Source: Albimonas sp041685625 (GTDB lineage Bacteria > Pseudomonadota > Alphaproteobacteria > Rhodobacterales > Rhodobacteraceae). Taken from it: a stretch of 17,882 nucleotides of DNA. The stretch covers positions 1 through 17,882 of the forward strand of contig JAWLFJ010000082.1 in NCBI GenBank assembly GCA_041685625.1, in the 5' to 3' direction. The notes under the pieces are model-generated. The model made no database searches, was not told the DNA's origin, and worked only from the letters and a program-made list of their open reading frames with translations. The position numbers and the translations under genes are program-made. This document shows, piece by piece, positions 1 to 6,866 of this stretch (position 1 is its first letter; each line of letters starts with the position of its first letter).

Positions 1-472
1 GCGACTCCGTTCCGTCGTGGAAATAGCCGCAGGAGTACTGCATGTCCGGATCGAGCCACATCCGGTAGAAGTCGTTGCCGAGGTCGTAGTGATGCGCCGC
101 GTTGCGCCGCGCCCGCACCATCGGGTTGTGCTGCACGAAGCGCTTGCCGCGCCGCTCGATCGTGCGCATCAGGATCTGGCCCGCGCTCAGGTCGAAGGCC
201 CGCTTGTTCACGAAGAAGAGCTCGAGCAGATCGTGGGCCGTCCCCCCCTCGGGGCCGTCCGTGACCTCCAGCGTGCCGTCCATGAAGGCTTCGGCGGCCT
301 TCAGTTCCGGGTTGAGGGCGATCTTCCAGTCGAGGGCCGGGTCGGTGACCCGGATCGCCACTTCGGGGCCGGGCTCGACGCCGCCGCAGACGTGGCGGGT
401 TCCGTCCGGGGTCTCCAGCTCGAGGCGTCCCTTGCGGATCGCCTTCTCGAGCAGCCGCGGCAGAATTCTCAT
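1..472 (-). CDS. cfa: Cyclopropane-fatty-acyl-phospholipid synthase (CFA synthase), 5' part only
   Basis: About 157 N-terminal codons are visible; the gene runs off the left edge. CFA synthases use S-adenosylmethionine to add a methylene bridge to unsaturated acyl chains of membrane phospholipids. The recognised signature is HYDLGNDFYRMWLDPDMQYS near residues 126-145, preceded by the family's N-terminal region (residues about 30-110, with the segment LNPELKAAEAFMDGTLEV). The SAM-binding core and the catalytic C-terminal part lie outside the window. The ATG at 472 is chosen because AAGGGAGA lies 5 bases upstream of it. The gene is divergent from the SDR gene, with 146 bp between the two starts. 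An alternative is one of the CFA-like paralogues common in proteobacteria, which the visible part cannot separate from true Cfa. Confidence 0.85.
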   Translation of the reverse strand, partial: MRILPRLLEKAIRKGRLELETPDGTRHVCGGVEPGPEVAIRVTDPALDWKIALNPELKAAEAFMDGTLEVTDGPEGGTAHDLLELFFVNKRAFDLSAGQILMRTIERRGKRFVQHNPMVRARRNAAHHYDLGNDFYRMWLDPDMQYSCGYFHDGTES

Positions 473-618
473 GAGCGTCTCCCTTGTCGACCGGAAACCG
501 CGGGCCAGCATATGACACGAAACCGTCACGCGGAAGCCATCGCCCGAATCAGGGTCGCCCACCCGACGTCTCCGACCCGACTCTCTCCATTCAACGTCCC
601 CGATCGCAGGAGGCTCCC

Positions 619-1299
619 ATGACCGGCGCAATCTTCGTCACCGGCGCATCCACGGGCATCGGCGCGGCCGCGGCCCGCGCCGCCGTCGCGGCGGGCTGGA
701 ACGTCGGCCTCTTCGCCCGCTCCGCCGACAAGCTGGAGGCGCTGGCGGCCGAACTCGGCGACGCCGCGCTGGCCCTGCCGGGCGACGTCGCCTCGGAGGA
801 GGATCAGGCCGGCGCCGTGGCCGCCTGCGTCGAGAGGTTCGGCGGCCTCGACGCGGCCTTCGCCAACGCCGGCCTCGGCGCCACGGCGCCCGGCACCGAA
901 GGCGGCGACCCGGCCAACTGGCGCGCCATGCTCGACGTCAACGTCTGGGGCGCGCTCCTGACCGCCAAGGCCGCCCTGCCGGAACTGCGGCGCAGCCGCG
1001 GGCACTTCCTCGTCACCGGCTCCAACGCCGGCCGGCGGCACATGAAGGGCTCGATCTACGGCGCGACGAAATGGTTCGTCCGCGGCTGGGCCGGCAACCT
1101 CGCGATCGAGATGGAGGAATGGGGCGGCCGCTGCACGGTGCTCTCGCCCGGCATGGTCGACACGCCCTTCTTCGACGACCCCAAGCCCCAGGGCCTGACC
1201 GCCGACGACGTCGCCGCCGCCGTCGTCTTCGCGCTGCAGCAGCCCCGGCGCGTCAACATCCGCGAGATCCACGTGACGCCCAACCCCGAAGGCGCCTGA
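619..1299 (+). CDS. Short-chain dehydrogenase/reductase (SDR) family oxidoreductase
   Basis: This 226-residue classical-type SDR is an NAD(P)-dependent oxidoreductase; its substrate cannot be told from sequence. The Rossmann cofactor motif TGASTGIG is at residues 8-15, NAG at 83-85, and the catalytic residues are Ser135, Tyr147 and Lys151 (YGATK), with SPGMVDTPF at about 176-184. The open frame extends upstream to 484, but AGGAGG at 609-614 with a 4-base gap fixes the ATG at 619, so the cofactor fold begins immediately. The arginine after ARS at about 34 hints at NADP, but this is weak. The gene stands alone, divergent from the CFA synthase gene and convergent with the DUF1194 gene, and a hairpin begins one base after its stop. 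Confidence 0.93.
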   Translation: MTGAIFVTGASTGIGAAAARAAVAAGWNVGLFARSADKLEALAAELGDAALALPGDVASEEDQAGAVAACVERFGGLDAAFANAGLGATAPGTEGGDPANWRAMLDVNVWGALLTAKAALPELRRSRGHFLVTGSNAGRRHMKGSIYGATKWFVRGWAGNLAIEMEEWGGRCTVLSPGMVDTPFFDDPKPQGLTADDVAAAVVFALQQPRRVNIREIHVTPNPEGA

Positions 1300-1339
1300 C
1301 GCCGAGGCCCGACGCCGGAAAACTCGTCGAGCCTCGGCG
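1300..1339 (+). terminator. Long hairpin directly after the SDR stop codon
   Basis: Arms CGCCGAGGC (1300-1308) and GCCTCGGCG (1331-1339) pair perfectly. Inside them CGACG (1310-1314) pairs with CGTCG (1325-1329), with one C/A mismatch between the two stems and a 10-base loop containing GGAAAA. That gives 14 paired positions starting one base after the TGA. No U tract follows, so it may act as a U-less terminator or an RNA 3'-end stabiliser. Confidence 0.6.
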
Positions 1340-1527
1340 CCCGGCGAGCGCGACGGGTCGCGTCCACCGGGCCTGGGCGGGAGCCGCGGCGCGTGAAGGC
1401 GCCCCGGCCCGCAGGCCCCCGAGAACACCGACCCCGAGGCCGCCGCCCGGCCCGCCGCTCCGCCTTCCCACCGCGGAGCGCCGGACCGCGCGGCCCGCGT
1501 CTTGTCGCGCGTCAAGGTGAAGAAATT

Positions 1528-1555
1528 CTGAACGTCTGCGTCGGCTTCGGTTCAG
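1528..1555 (-). terminator. Possible weak terminator of the DUF1194 gene
   Basis: On the minus strand, CTGAAC and GTTCAG pair across a 16-base loop, and the upstream arm contains the TGA stop. The distal arm is followed by AATTTCTT, one of the few T-rich runs in the window. The stem is only 6 bp, so this is tentative. Confidence 0.35.
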
Positions 1556-2274
1556 TCGGCCCCGCGCGAGGCGACCGCCTCCGCCGGCGCCGTGCCGGAG
1601 ATCTCCAGCACCAGCTTGCGCCGCACCGCCTCGGCGAAGGTGGCCGCCGAATCCGCCGTGATCACGAAACTCGCCGGCCCGCCGACGATCCGCTCCGCGA
1701 ACGCCGCCTCGAGGTCGTAGGACGACGGACGGCCCGAGCAGCTTCGGCACAGCACCGCCAGCCCGTTGATCGTGATCCCGGCCGCCAGCACTTCGGCCCG
1801 CGCCGCCTCGATGCTCGGCCCGCCCCAGTTGTTCGCGCTGTCCGCCGAGAGGTCGATCACCCGCCGCAGGCCGGTCAGTTCGTTGCCCTCGATCAGCGCC
1901 TTCGCGAACAGCAGCGCCGCGCCGATGGCGTTGCGCCCGTAGGCCTCGCGCGGCGGCGCCAGCAGCGCCTCGGCGAAGCCCGCCGCCTCCTCCCGCGTCC
2001 CGATCACCCGCCACGGCACGACGACATGCTGGCTCGCCGCGTCGGCCCATTCGACATAGGTCACCGCCACCCGCCCCAGCAGGCCCGAGCCGATGGCCCG
2101 CAGCACCGAAGGATCGGTGATCGCCTCGGCGTAGCCCTCCCGCTGAAAGCGGATCTCCGCGGCGTCGATGGAGCCGGTGGCGTCCGCCAGCAGCACCAGC
2201 TCCAGATCGACCTCCGTCTCCGCCGCCGCGGGCGAGATCAGAAGCGCGAGCGCGAGCGCGAGACCCCGGATCAT
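1552..2274 (-). CDS. Secreted DUF1194 (VWA-like) domain protein
   Basis: This 240-residue protein has an N-terminal signal peptide (MIRGLALALALLISPAAA, cleavage probably after about residue 18), so it is predicted to be periplasmic or exported. The body matches the DUF1194 family: LELVLLADATGSID at about 24-37 resembles a VWA metal-ion-dependent adhesion motif with Thr-Gly-Ser in place of the usual Ser-x-Ser. A second strand, RRVIDLSADSANNWG, lies at about 137-151, and INGLAV at 169-174. A CRSC pair (Cys176, Cys179) could form a disulfide. The frame extends 18 codons further upstream, but the ATG at 2274 has GGAGG at a normal distance and begins exactly at the signal peptide. The function of DUF1194 proteins is unknown to me; a metal-dependent binding role would be inference. 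Confidence 0.88.
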   Translation of the reverse strand: MIRGLALALALLISPAAAETEVDLELVLLADATGSIDAAEIRFQREGYAEAITDPSVLRAIGSGLLGRVAVTYVEWADAASQHVVVPWRVIGTREEAAGFAEALLAPPREAYGRNAIGAALLFAKALIEGNELTGLRRVIDLSADSANNWGGPSIEAARAEVLAAGITINGLAVLCRSCSGRPSSYDLEAAFAERIVGGPASFVITADSAATFAEAVRRKLVLEISGTAPAEAVASRGAD

Positions 2275-2405
2275 GCCGACCTCCGTTCCGACCCGCGCAA
2301 AGGATGGCGCCCCCGCCCGCCGCATCAACCGACGCTTTCGCGAGCCGCGCTTGACCCCTCCGCCGAAGCCGCCGACCTTCCCGCATCGCCGAGGGGGGAG
2401 CCGCC

Positions 2406-3152
2406 ATGTCCGAGACCGTGATCGCCCGCCGCTTCCGCGGCCCCAACCACAGCGGCAACGGCGGCTACGTCGCCGGAGTCATCGCGGGGGCCGTCGGCCC
2501 CTCGGCCGTCGTCACCCTGCGCAAGCCGATCCCGCTCGAGACGCCCCTGACGCTCGAGCGGACGACGGACGGCGCGCGCCTGATGCAGGGCGCGCGCCTC
2601 CTCGGCGAAGCCGCGCCCGATCCCGGCCCGGACGACGCCCCCGGGCCGGTCCCGCTCGACCTCGCCCGCGCCGCCTCCGCCCGGCCCATCGTCGAGGACG
2701 CCGCCCACGCCGCCCCGCACTGCTGGGTCTGCGGTCCCCACGCCCCGCCCCACGCGCTGCACATCCGCACCGGCGCCACCGGCCTCGCGCCCGAGGCCGG
2801 CCCGCCCGCGGCCGCGATCTGGAACCCCCGGCCCGAGCACGCCGCCGCGGACGGCCTCGTCGACCCGGTGCATCTCTGGAGCGCGCTCGACTGCCCTTCC
2901 GGCGTCGCCGCGATGGACGCCGACACGGCGCCGGTCGCGGCGCAATACCTGCTGCTCGGCCGCATCAGCGCACGGATCGAACGTCGTCCGCCCCTCGGGG
3001 CGCCCCTCGTCGTCACCGCCCGCGCGGCGGGGCGCGACGGCCGCAAGCGCTTCGCCGAAAGCGCCGTCCACGACGCCGAGGGGAACCGCCTCGCCCTCGC
3101 CCGGGCGATCTGGTTCGAGATCGACCCCGCCCGATTCGAAGGCGTCGTCTGA
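2406..3152 (+). CDS. Hotdog-fold (thioesterase-like) hypothetical protein
   Basis: This 248-residue soluble protein has no signal peptide or membrane segment. It looks like two hotdog-type halves: an N-terminal half with FRGPNHSGNGGYVAG at residues 10-24, resembling the substrate-entry region of thioesterase-like proteins, and a C-terminal half with WSALDCPSG at 158-166 and beta-rich LLLGRISARIERRPPLG at 182-198. Between them lies HCWVCGPHAPPHALHI (105-120), similar to the CxxCG segment of PaaI-like hotdog proteins. Acyl-CoA thioesterase activity is an inference from this resemblance only. The start has GGGGGGAG about 5 bases upstream of the ATG. It is divergent from the DUF1194 gene and convergent with hemH. 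Confidence 0.8.
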   Translation: MSETVIARRFRGPNHSGNGGYVAGVIAGAVGPSAVVTLRKPIPLETPLTLERTTDGARLMQGARLLGEAAPDPGPDDAPGPVPLDLARAASARPIVEDAAHAAPHCWVCGPHAPPHALHIRTGATGLAPEAGPPAAAIWNPRPEHAAADGLVDPVHLWSALDCPSGVAAMDADTAPVAAQYLLLGRISARIERRPPLGAPLVVTARAAGRDGRKRFAESAVHDAEGNRLALARAIWFEIDPARFEGVV

Positions 3153-3171
3153 AACGCGGCCCGAAACGCCA

Positions 3172-3200
3172 AGGGGCGCGGCCCCCCCGGCCGCGCCCCT
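3172..3200. terminator. Bidirectional GC-rich hairpin between the convergent hotdog gene and hemH
   Basis: Arms AGGGGCGCGGCC (3172-3183) and GGCCGCGCCCCT (3189-3200) pair perfectly over 12 bp around a CCCCC loop. It lies 19 bases after one stop and 27 bases before the other gene's stop, which fits a shared terminator. There is no clear U tract on either side. Confidence 0.7.
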
Positions 3201-3227
3201 CGCATCACCCGGCGGATCGCCCCGCGA

Positions 3228-4310
3228 TCAGGGCTCGATCCACCCCTTCAGCTCGTTCAGCACGATCGCCTCGATCATCTCGACGTGATCCGGCTCCGCG
3301 TTGAGGCAGGGGATGTAGGTGAACTCCTCGCCCCCGGCCTCCTCGAAGGCCTCCTTGATCTCCTCGTTGATCTCCTCGAGCGTCTCGACGCAGTCGGAGG
3401 AGAAGGCCGGCGCCATCACCGCGATCCGCTTCTTGCCGGCCTCGGCCAGCCGCGCGACCTCCTCGACGGTGTAGGGCTGCAGCCACTCCTCCGGCCCGAA
3501 GCGGCTCTGGAAGGTCAGGACCAGCTCGTCCTCGGCGAAGCCCAGCCGCTCGCGCAGCAGGCGCGAGGTCTTGGCGCACTGGCAGTGATAGGGGTCGCCC
3601 TCCTTCACGAGATACCGCTTCGGCAGCCCGTGATAGCTCGTCACCAGCGCGTCGGGCCGATGGTCGAGCCCCGCATAGGCGGCCTCCACCGACTTCGCCA
3701 GCGCCTCGATGTACATCGGATGGTCGTAATAGGCCGGCACGGTGCGCACCGCCGGCTGCCAGGTCAGCTGCATCAGGGCGCGGAAGAACGCGTCGTTCGC
3801 CGTGCCCATCGTGGCGCCCGAATACTGCGGGTAGAGCGGGAAGAACAGGATGCGCTCGCAGCCCGCCTCCTGCATCGCCTTGACCCGGCTCTCGGTGGAG
3901 GGGTTGCCGTAGCGCATGCAGAAATCGACGAGCACGCGGTCCCCGAACAGCGCCGTCATCCGGTCGCTGAGCGCCTCTGTCTGGTCCCGCGTGATGGTCA
4001 GCAGCGGGCTCTCGTCCTTCTCCTCGTTCCAGATCCCCCGATAGGCCTCGCCCGAGGAGAACGGCCGCTTCGAGAGGATCACGAGCTGCAGCAGCGGCTG
4101 CCAGATCCAGGGCGAATAGTCGATCACCCGGCGGTCCGAGAGGAACTCGTTCAGATAGCGCCGCATCGACCAGTAGTCGGTCGCGTCGGGCGTGCCGAGA
4201 TTGACCAGCATCACGCCGATCTTCGCCCGCGGCACCCCGGGGTGATCCGCCGGCGCATGCGCGAGCCGGCCTTCGCCGGGGGAATCCATCTCCACGGTGC
4301 GCTTCAGCAT
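3228..4310 (-). CDS. hemH: Ferrochelatase (protoheme ferro-lyase)
   Basis: Ferrochelatase inserts Fe2+ into protoporphyrin IX, the last step of protoheme synthesis. The 360-residue product carries VNLGTPDATDYWSMRRYLNE (from residue 36), FCMRYGNPS (130-138), the catalytic His227 in SYHGLPKRY, and the conserved Glu309 in SDCVETLEEI. The segment YHCQCAKTSRLL at about 241-252 is typical of alphaproteobacterial ferrochelatases. The frame can start at a GTG at 4334, but the ATG at 4310 is preferred because AGGAAGGA lies about 9 bases upstream; an ATG at 4289 is also possible because the N-terminal 25 residues are poorly conserved. It is transcribed alone, ending in a shared hairpin. Haem supply fits the nearby cytochrome c, but no regulatory link is visible. 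Confidence 0.96.
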   Translation of the reverse strand: MLKRTVEMDSPGEGRLAHAPADHPGVPRAKIGVMLVNLGTPDATDYWSMRRYLNEFLSDRRVIDYSPWIWQPLLQLVILSKRPFSSGEAYRGIWNEEKDESPLLTITRDQTEALSDRMTALFGDRVLVDFCMRYGNPSTESRVKAMQEAGCERILFFPLYPQYSGATMGTANDAFFRALMQLTWQPAVRTVPAYYDHPMYIEALAKSVEAAYAGLDHRPDALVTSYHGLPKRYLVKEGDPYHCQCAKTSRLLRERLGFAEDELVLTFQSRFGPEEWLQPYTVEEVARLAEAGKKRIAVMAPAFSSDCVETLEEINEEIKEAFEEAGGEEFTYIPCLNAEPDHVEMIEAIVLNELKGWIEP

Positions 4311-4358
4311 GCCGGCTCGTCCTTCCTGATCCACTGCCCCTCTCTACGCGCCTGGCGC

Positions 4359-4386
4359 GAGTTAGGAGCGCGGGGCGCCCGATCAA
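4359..4386 (-). promoter_or_regulatory. Possible sigma-70-type promoter for hemH
   Basis: On the minus strand TTGATC (4386-4381) is separated by 16 bases from TAACTC (4364-4359). This would put transcription start about 40 bases before the ATG at 4310. The -35 is good, the -10 is poor. Confidence 0.35.
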
Positions 4387-4409
4387 ATCCCGCCGCAACG
4401 CCGCGCCCC

Positions 4410-4487
4410 GTCGCCGCAGGCGACGACCCGTCCCCGTCGCCGCAGGCGACCGCTCGTCCTCATCGCCGCAGGCCACGATCCGCACAC
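4410..4487. repeat. Three-copy 26-bp tandem repeat with a palindromic core, in the hemH upstream gap
   Basis: The unit begins GTCGCCGCAGGCGAC, itself a perfect dyad (GTCGCC, GCA loop, GGCGAC). Exact cores lie at 4410-4424 and 4436-4450, and a degenerate third (ATCGCCGCAGGCCAC) at 4462-4476, all spaced exactly 26 bases. The spacers share the pattern of a CG-rich run ending near CGT. It sits in a 365-bp gene-free gap (4311-4675) in which I recognise no protein; open frames there are arginine-rich shadows. Its role is unknown: operator array, mRNA hairpins at the 3' end of the upstream methyltransferase-like gene, or a decaying dispersed repeat. Confidence 0.75.
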
Positions 4488-4675
4488 GCCACGGCACGCG
4501 ACGAATCGCACGCGACGCCGCCGACGACCAGACGCTACCGCCGCCGCCTCGCGCGGCACGACGACCCGCCCGAGGCGCCGCCGACGTCGGGAGCCGCCCC
4601 GCCCTTCTGGCGCCGGCGCCGCGCCACGGCAAGCCCGGCGCCTGAATCGGACGAGCGCCCCCGACCGGTCCGCGC

Positions 4676-5551
4676 TCAGCGCCGACCGGCCTTCTCCCCC
4701 GCCTTCAGCTCCGGCACGCCCAGCGCGTCCGACAGGCGCGCCGTGGCCGAGCCCGGACGCTTCGCCTCCGGCTGGCCCGGCCCCGGCGCCCAGCCCGTCA
4801 GCGTCACGATCTCGAAGCTGGCGCTCACGCGCCCGCCCTCCGCCGGGAACCGCTCGGCGTAGAGCGCCGCCGCCCGCGCCAGCACCGCCCGGCGGAGCGG
4901 CGCCCGCCGCCGCGCGACCAGCGCGTTCGCCTCGCCCATCGCCCGCAGCTCCCGCATCAGCGCCAGCGCGTCGGCGTAGCTCGCCTCGATCCGCTCGGCG
5001 TCGGCCACCGGCATCGCGAAGCCCGCCCGCTGCAGCAGCGCGCCGAGCTGGCGGATCTCCCCCATCGGCGAGACGCGGGGCGAGAGCCCGCCGGTCTCCG
5101 CGGCCTCCGCCTCCGCGAGGCAGGCGCGCAGCTCCGCCAGCGTCTCGCCGCCCAGCATCGGCGCCAGCAGCAGCCCGTCCGGCTTCAGCGCCCGGCGCAT
5201 CTGCACCAGAAGGCCCACCGGATCGTCCGCCCAATGCAGCGTCAGCCCGGAGACGACGAGATCCAGCGTCCCCGTCTCGAACGGCAGCACCTCCTCCACC
5301 GTCACCGGCGCGACCTCGACGTCGCCCACCGCCTCGATCGCGTCGAGCCGCTCCGCCCAGAGCGGCGCGCCCGGCCAGACCAGTCCGACCCGCGGGAACC
5401 GCCGGGGCACCAGCGTCAGCCGATCCTCGACGCTGTCGAGCGCGGCCTCGTGCAGGAACGCCGCCTCCGGACGGGGCAGCCCCCGCCGGCGCCGCCGCTC
5501 CAGCCACAGCGCCCGGTCGAACAGCGGCGGCGGCGAGGCGTCCGATCCCAT
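4676..5551 (-). CDS. NDUFAF5/BioC-like methyltransferase-fold protein
   Basis: The 291-residue product resembles the SAM-dependent methyltransferase-fold group related to BioC and the mitochondrial complex I assembly factor NDUFAF5. Recognised blocks are FDRALWLERRRRRG (11-24), LDLVVSGLTLHWADDP (96-111), ALKPDGLLLAPMLGGETLAE (121-140), GEIRQLGALLQRAGF (164-178) and SFEIVTLTGWAP (245-256). The glycine-rich SAM loop expected near residues 55-66 (normally D/E-x-G-x-G-x-G) is replaced by VGLVWPGAPLWAE, so catalytic activity is uncertain. The upstream-most start is at 5578, but AGGGAGGA 4-5 bases before the ATG at 5551 decides the start. It is divergent from comF with 74 bp between; this pairing is common in Rhodobacterales. 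NDUFAF5 modifies an arginine of a complex I subunit; transfer of that role here is inference. Confidence 0.85.
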   Translation of the reverse strand: MGSDASPPPLFDRALWLERRRRRGLPRPEAAFLHEAALDSVEDRLTLVPRRFPRVGLVWPGAPLWAERLDAIEAVGDVEVAPVTVEEVLPFETGTLDLVVSGLTLHWADDPVGLLVQMRRALKPDGLLLAPMLGGETLAELRACLAEAEAAETGGLSPRVSPMGEIRQLGALLQRAGFAMPVADAERIEASYADALALMRELRAMGEANALVARRRAPLRRAVLARAAALYAERFPAEGGRVSASFEIVTLTGWAPGPGQPEAKRPGSATARLSDALGVPELKAGEKAGRR

Positions 5552-5562
5552 GCGATCCTCCC

Positions 5563-5591
5563 TTGGCGCTCCGATCACGACGCGCTACCTA
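5563..5591 (+). promoter_or_regulatory. Possible promoter of the comF operon
   Basis: TTGGCG (5563-5568), 17 bases, then TACCTA (5586-5591); CCTAAT just downstream, with a 19-base spacer, is an alternative -10. It lies in the 74-bp divergent gap, 34 bases before the comF ATG. The -10 is weak. Confidence 0.3.
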
Positions 5592-5625
5592 ATCGCGGGG
5601 AGCGAGGGACGGAAGGAGCCGCGAC

Positions 5626-6576
5626 ATGCGCGCGAGCCGAGCCCCCGCGTCCGCCCTCTCGACATCCGCGGTCGAGGCGACCGCCCCCACGGCCGATCCG
5701 GGGCCGAGAGCGAAGGCGGCCGTCGCCGCCCGTCCCCTCGCCGCACCCGAAACCGGCCGGAACATTCCCCGAACGCCCCCCGAGACGCCGCGGAACGTCC
5801 CCGGAACGCCGCAGCGGCCCCTCGCCGCCCTGACCCGCCTCGCCGGCGCCGCCGCCGATGCGCTCTACCCCCCCGTCTGCCTCGAATGCCGGGTCGATCT
5901 CGCGACGCCCCGCGCCCTCTGCCCGGCCTGCTGGGCGCAGGCCACGTTCCTCGCCTCGCCGGTCTGCGACCGCTGCGGCGCCCCGGCGCCCGACGTGGCG
6001 GGGACCGAGGACGCGCCGTTCTGCGACCACTGCCTCGGCGTCGACCTCGCCTTCTCCCGCGCCCGCGCGGCGCTGCTCTACGAGGGCGTCGGACGTCGCC
6101 TCGCGCTCCGCCTCAAGCACGCCGACCGCACCGATCTCGCCCGTCCCGCCGGCGCCTGGATGGCCCGCGCCGGCCGCAAGCTGCTGGCCGAAGCCGACGT
6201 CCTCCTGCCCATCCCCCTGCATCGGCTTCGCTTTCTGGCGCGCCGCTACAACCACGCGGCGGAACTGGCGCGCTGGACCGCGGCCGCTTCCGGCCTGCCC
6301 GCGGCGCCGGAGCTGCTGCGCCGCGTGCGCGCAACCCCCTCGCAGAAGGGTCGCGACCGCGCCGCCCGCGTCGCCAACCTCGTCGGGGCCTTTGCGGTCC
6401 CGGCCCGCGTCCGCCCGCGCCTCGCCGGCGCCCGCGTCGTGCTGATCGACGACGTGCTGACCACCGGCGCCACGCTCTCCGCCGCCGCCGCCGTGCTGCG
6501 GGCCGCCGGCGCCGCCTCGGTCACCGCCGTGGTCCTCGCGCGCGTTGCGGCGGAGCGCGAGCCGCCTATATCCTGA
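5626..6576 (+). CDS. comF: ComF family phosphoribosyltransferase-like protein
   Basis: ComF proteins have an N-terminal zinc-binding cysteine region and a C-terminal type I phosphoribosyltransferase fold, and are linked to DNA uptake in naturally competent bacteria; their biochemical reaction is not settled. Here CxxC pairs occur at residues 85/88, 99/102, 114/117 and 133/136. The PRPP-binding signature VVLIDDVLTTGAT is at 271-283, and LPIPLHRLRFLARRYN at 194-209 is typical. At 316 residues it is longer than the usual 220-250 because of a Pro/Ala/Thr-rich N-terminal stretch of about 65 residues with the near-repeats NIPRTPPETP and NVPGTPQRP. GGAAGGAG 7 bases before the ATG supports this start, and I see no ATG or GTG closer to the domain. 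It heads an operon with grxC (14 bases away). Confidence 0.93.
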   Translation: MRASRAPASALSTSAVEATAPTADPGPRAKAAVAARPLAAPETGRNIPRTPPETPRNVPGTPQRPLAALTRLAGAAADALYPPVCLECRVDLATPRALCPACWAQATFLASPVCDRCGAPAPDVAGTEDAPFCDHCLGVDLAFSRARAALLYEGVGRRLALRLKHADRTDLARPAGAWMARAGRKLLAEADVLLPIPLHRLRFLARRYNHAAELARWTAAASGLPAAPELLRRVRATPSQKGRDRAARVANLVGAFAVPARVRPRLAGARVVLIDDVLTTGATLSAAAAVLRAAGAASVTAVVLARVAAEREPPIS

Positions 6577-6590
6577 GGCCTGGAGGGCGA

Positions 6591-6854
6591 ATGCGCATGA
6601 AACAGGTCGAGATCTACACCAGCCCCATCTGCGGCTTCTGCGTCCGCGCGAAGCGCCTGCTCGACGCCAAGGGCGTCGCCTACGTCGAACGCGACATCTT
6701 CGCGGAGCCCGACGCCCGGGCCGAGATGATGCAGCGCGCCGAAGGCCGGCGCACCGTGCCGCAGATCTTCATCGACGGCGTCGGCATCGGCGGCTGCGAC
6801 GAACTCTTCGCGCTCGAACGCGCCGGCCGGCTCGACCCGATGCTCGCCGCCTGA
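6591..6854 (+). CDS. grxC: Glutaredoxin 3 (GrxC-type)
   Basis: This 87-residue glutathione-dependent thiol-disulfide oxidoreductase spans a single thioredoxin-fold domain. The active site is CGFC (residues 16-19) rather than the CPYC of E. coli glutaredoxins. The cis-proline block is TVPQIFIDG at about 58-66, followed by IGGCDELFALERAG, which has the glycines that contact glutathione. Two starts compete: ATG at 6591 (4 bases after GGAGG) and ATG at 6597 (10 bases after it). The second gives the more usual MKQVEIYTSP beginning and 85 residues. It lies between comF and the nitrilase-family gene with short gaps (14 and 12 bases), so it is probably co-transcribed with both. Confidence 0.95.
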   Translation: MRMKQVEIYTSPICGFCVRAKRLLDAKGVAYVERDIFAEPDARAEMMQRAEGRRTVPQIFIDGVGIGGCDELFALERAGRLDPMLAA

Positions 6855-6866
6855 GCCGGCGAGGCG

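Noticed and set aside
484..618. 45-codon upstream extension of the SDR gene
   Set aside because: The perfect AGGAGG before the ATG at 619 and the Rossmann fold beginning there make the longer form unlikely. The extension also overlaps the likely promoter gap.
3285..4862. 525-codon plus-strand open frame opposite hemH
   Set aside because: It is a shadow of ferrochelatase and continues through the repeat gap into the methyltransferase-like gene. Leu/Arg/His-rich composition, no motif.
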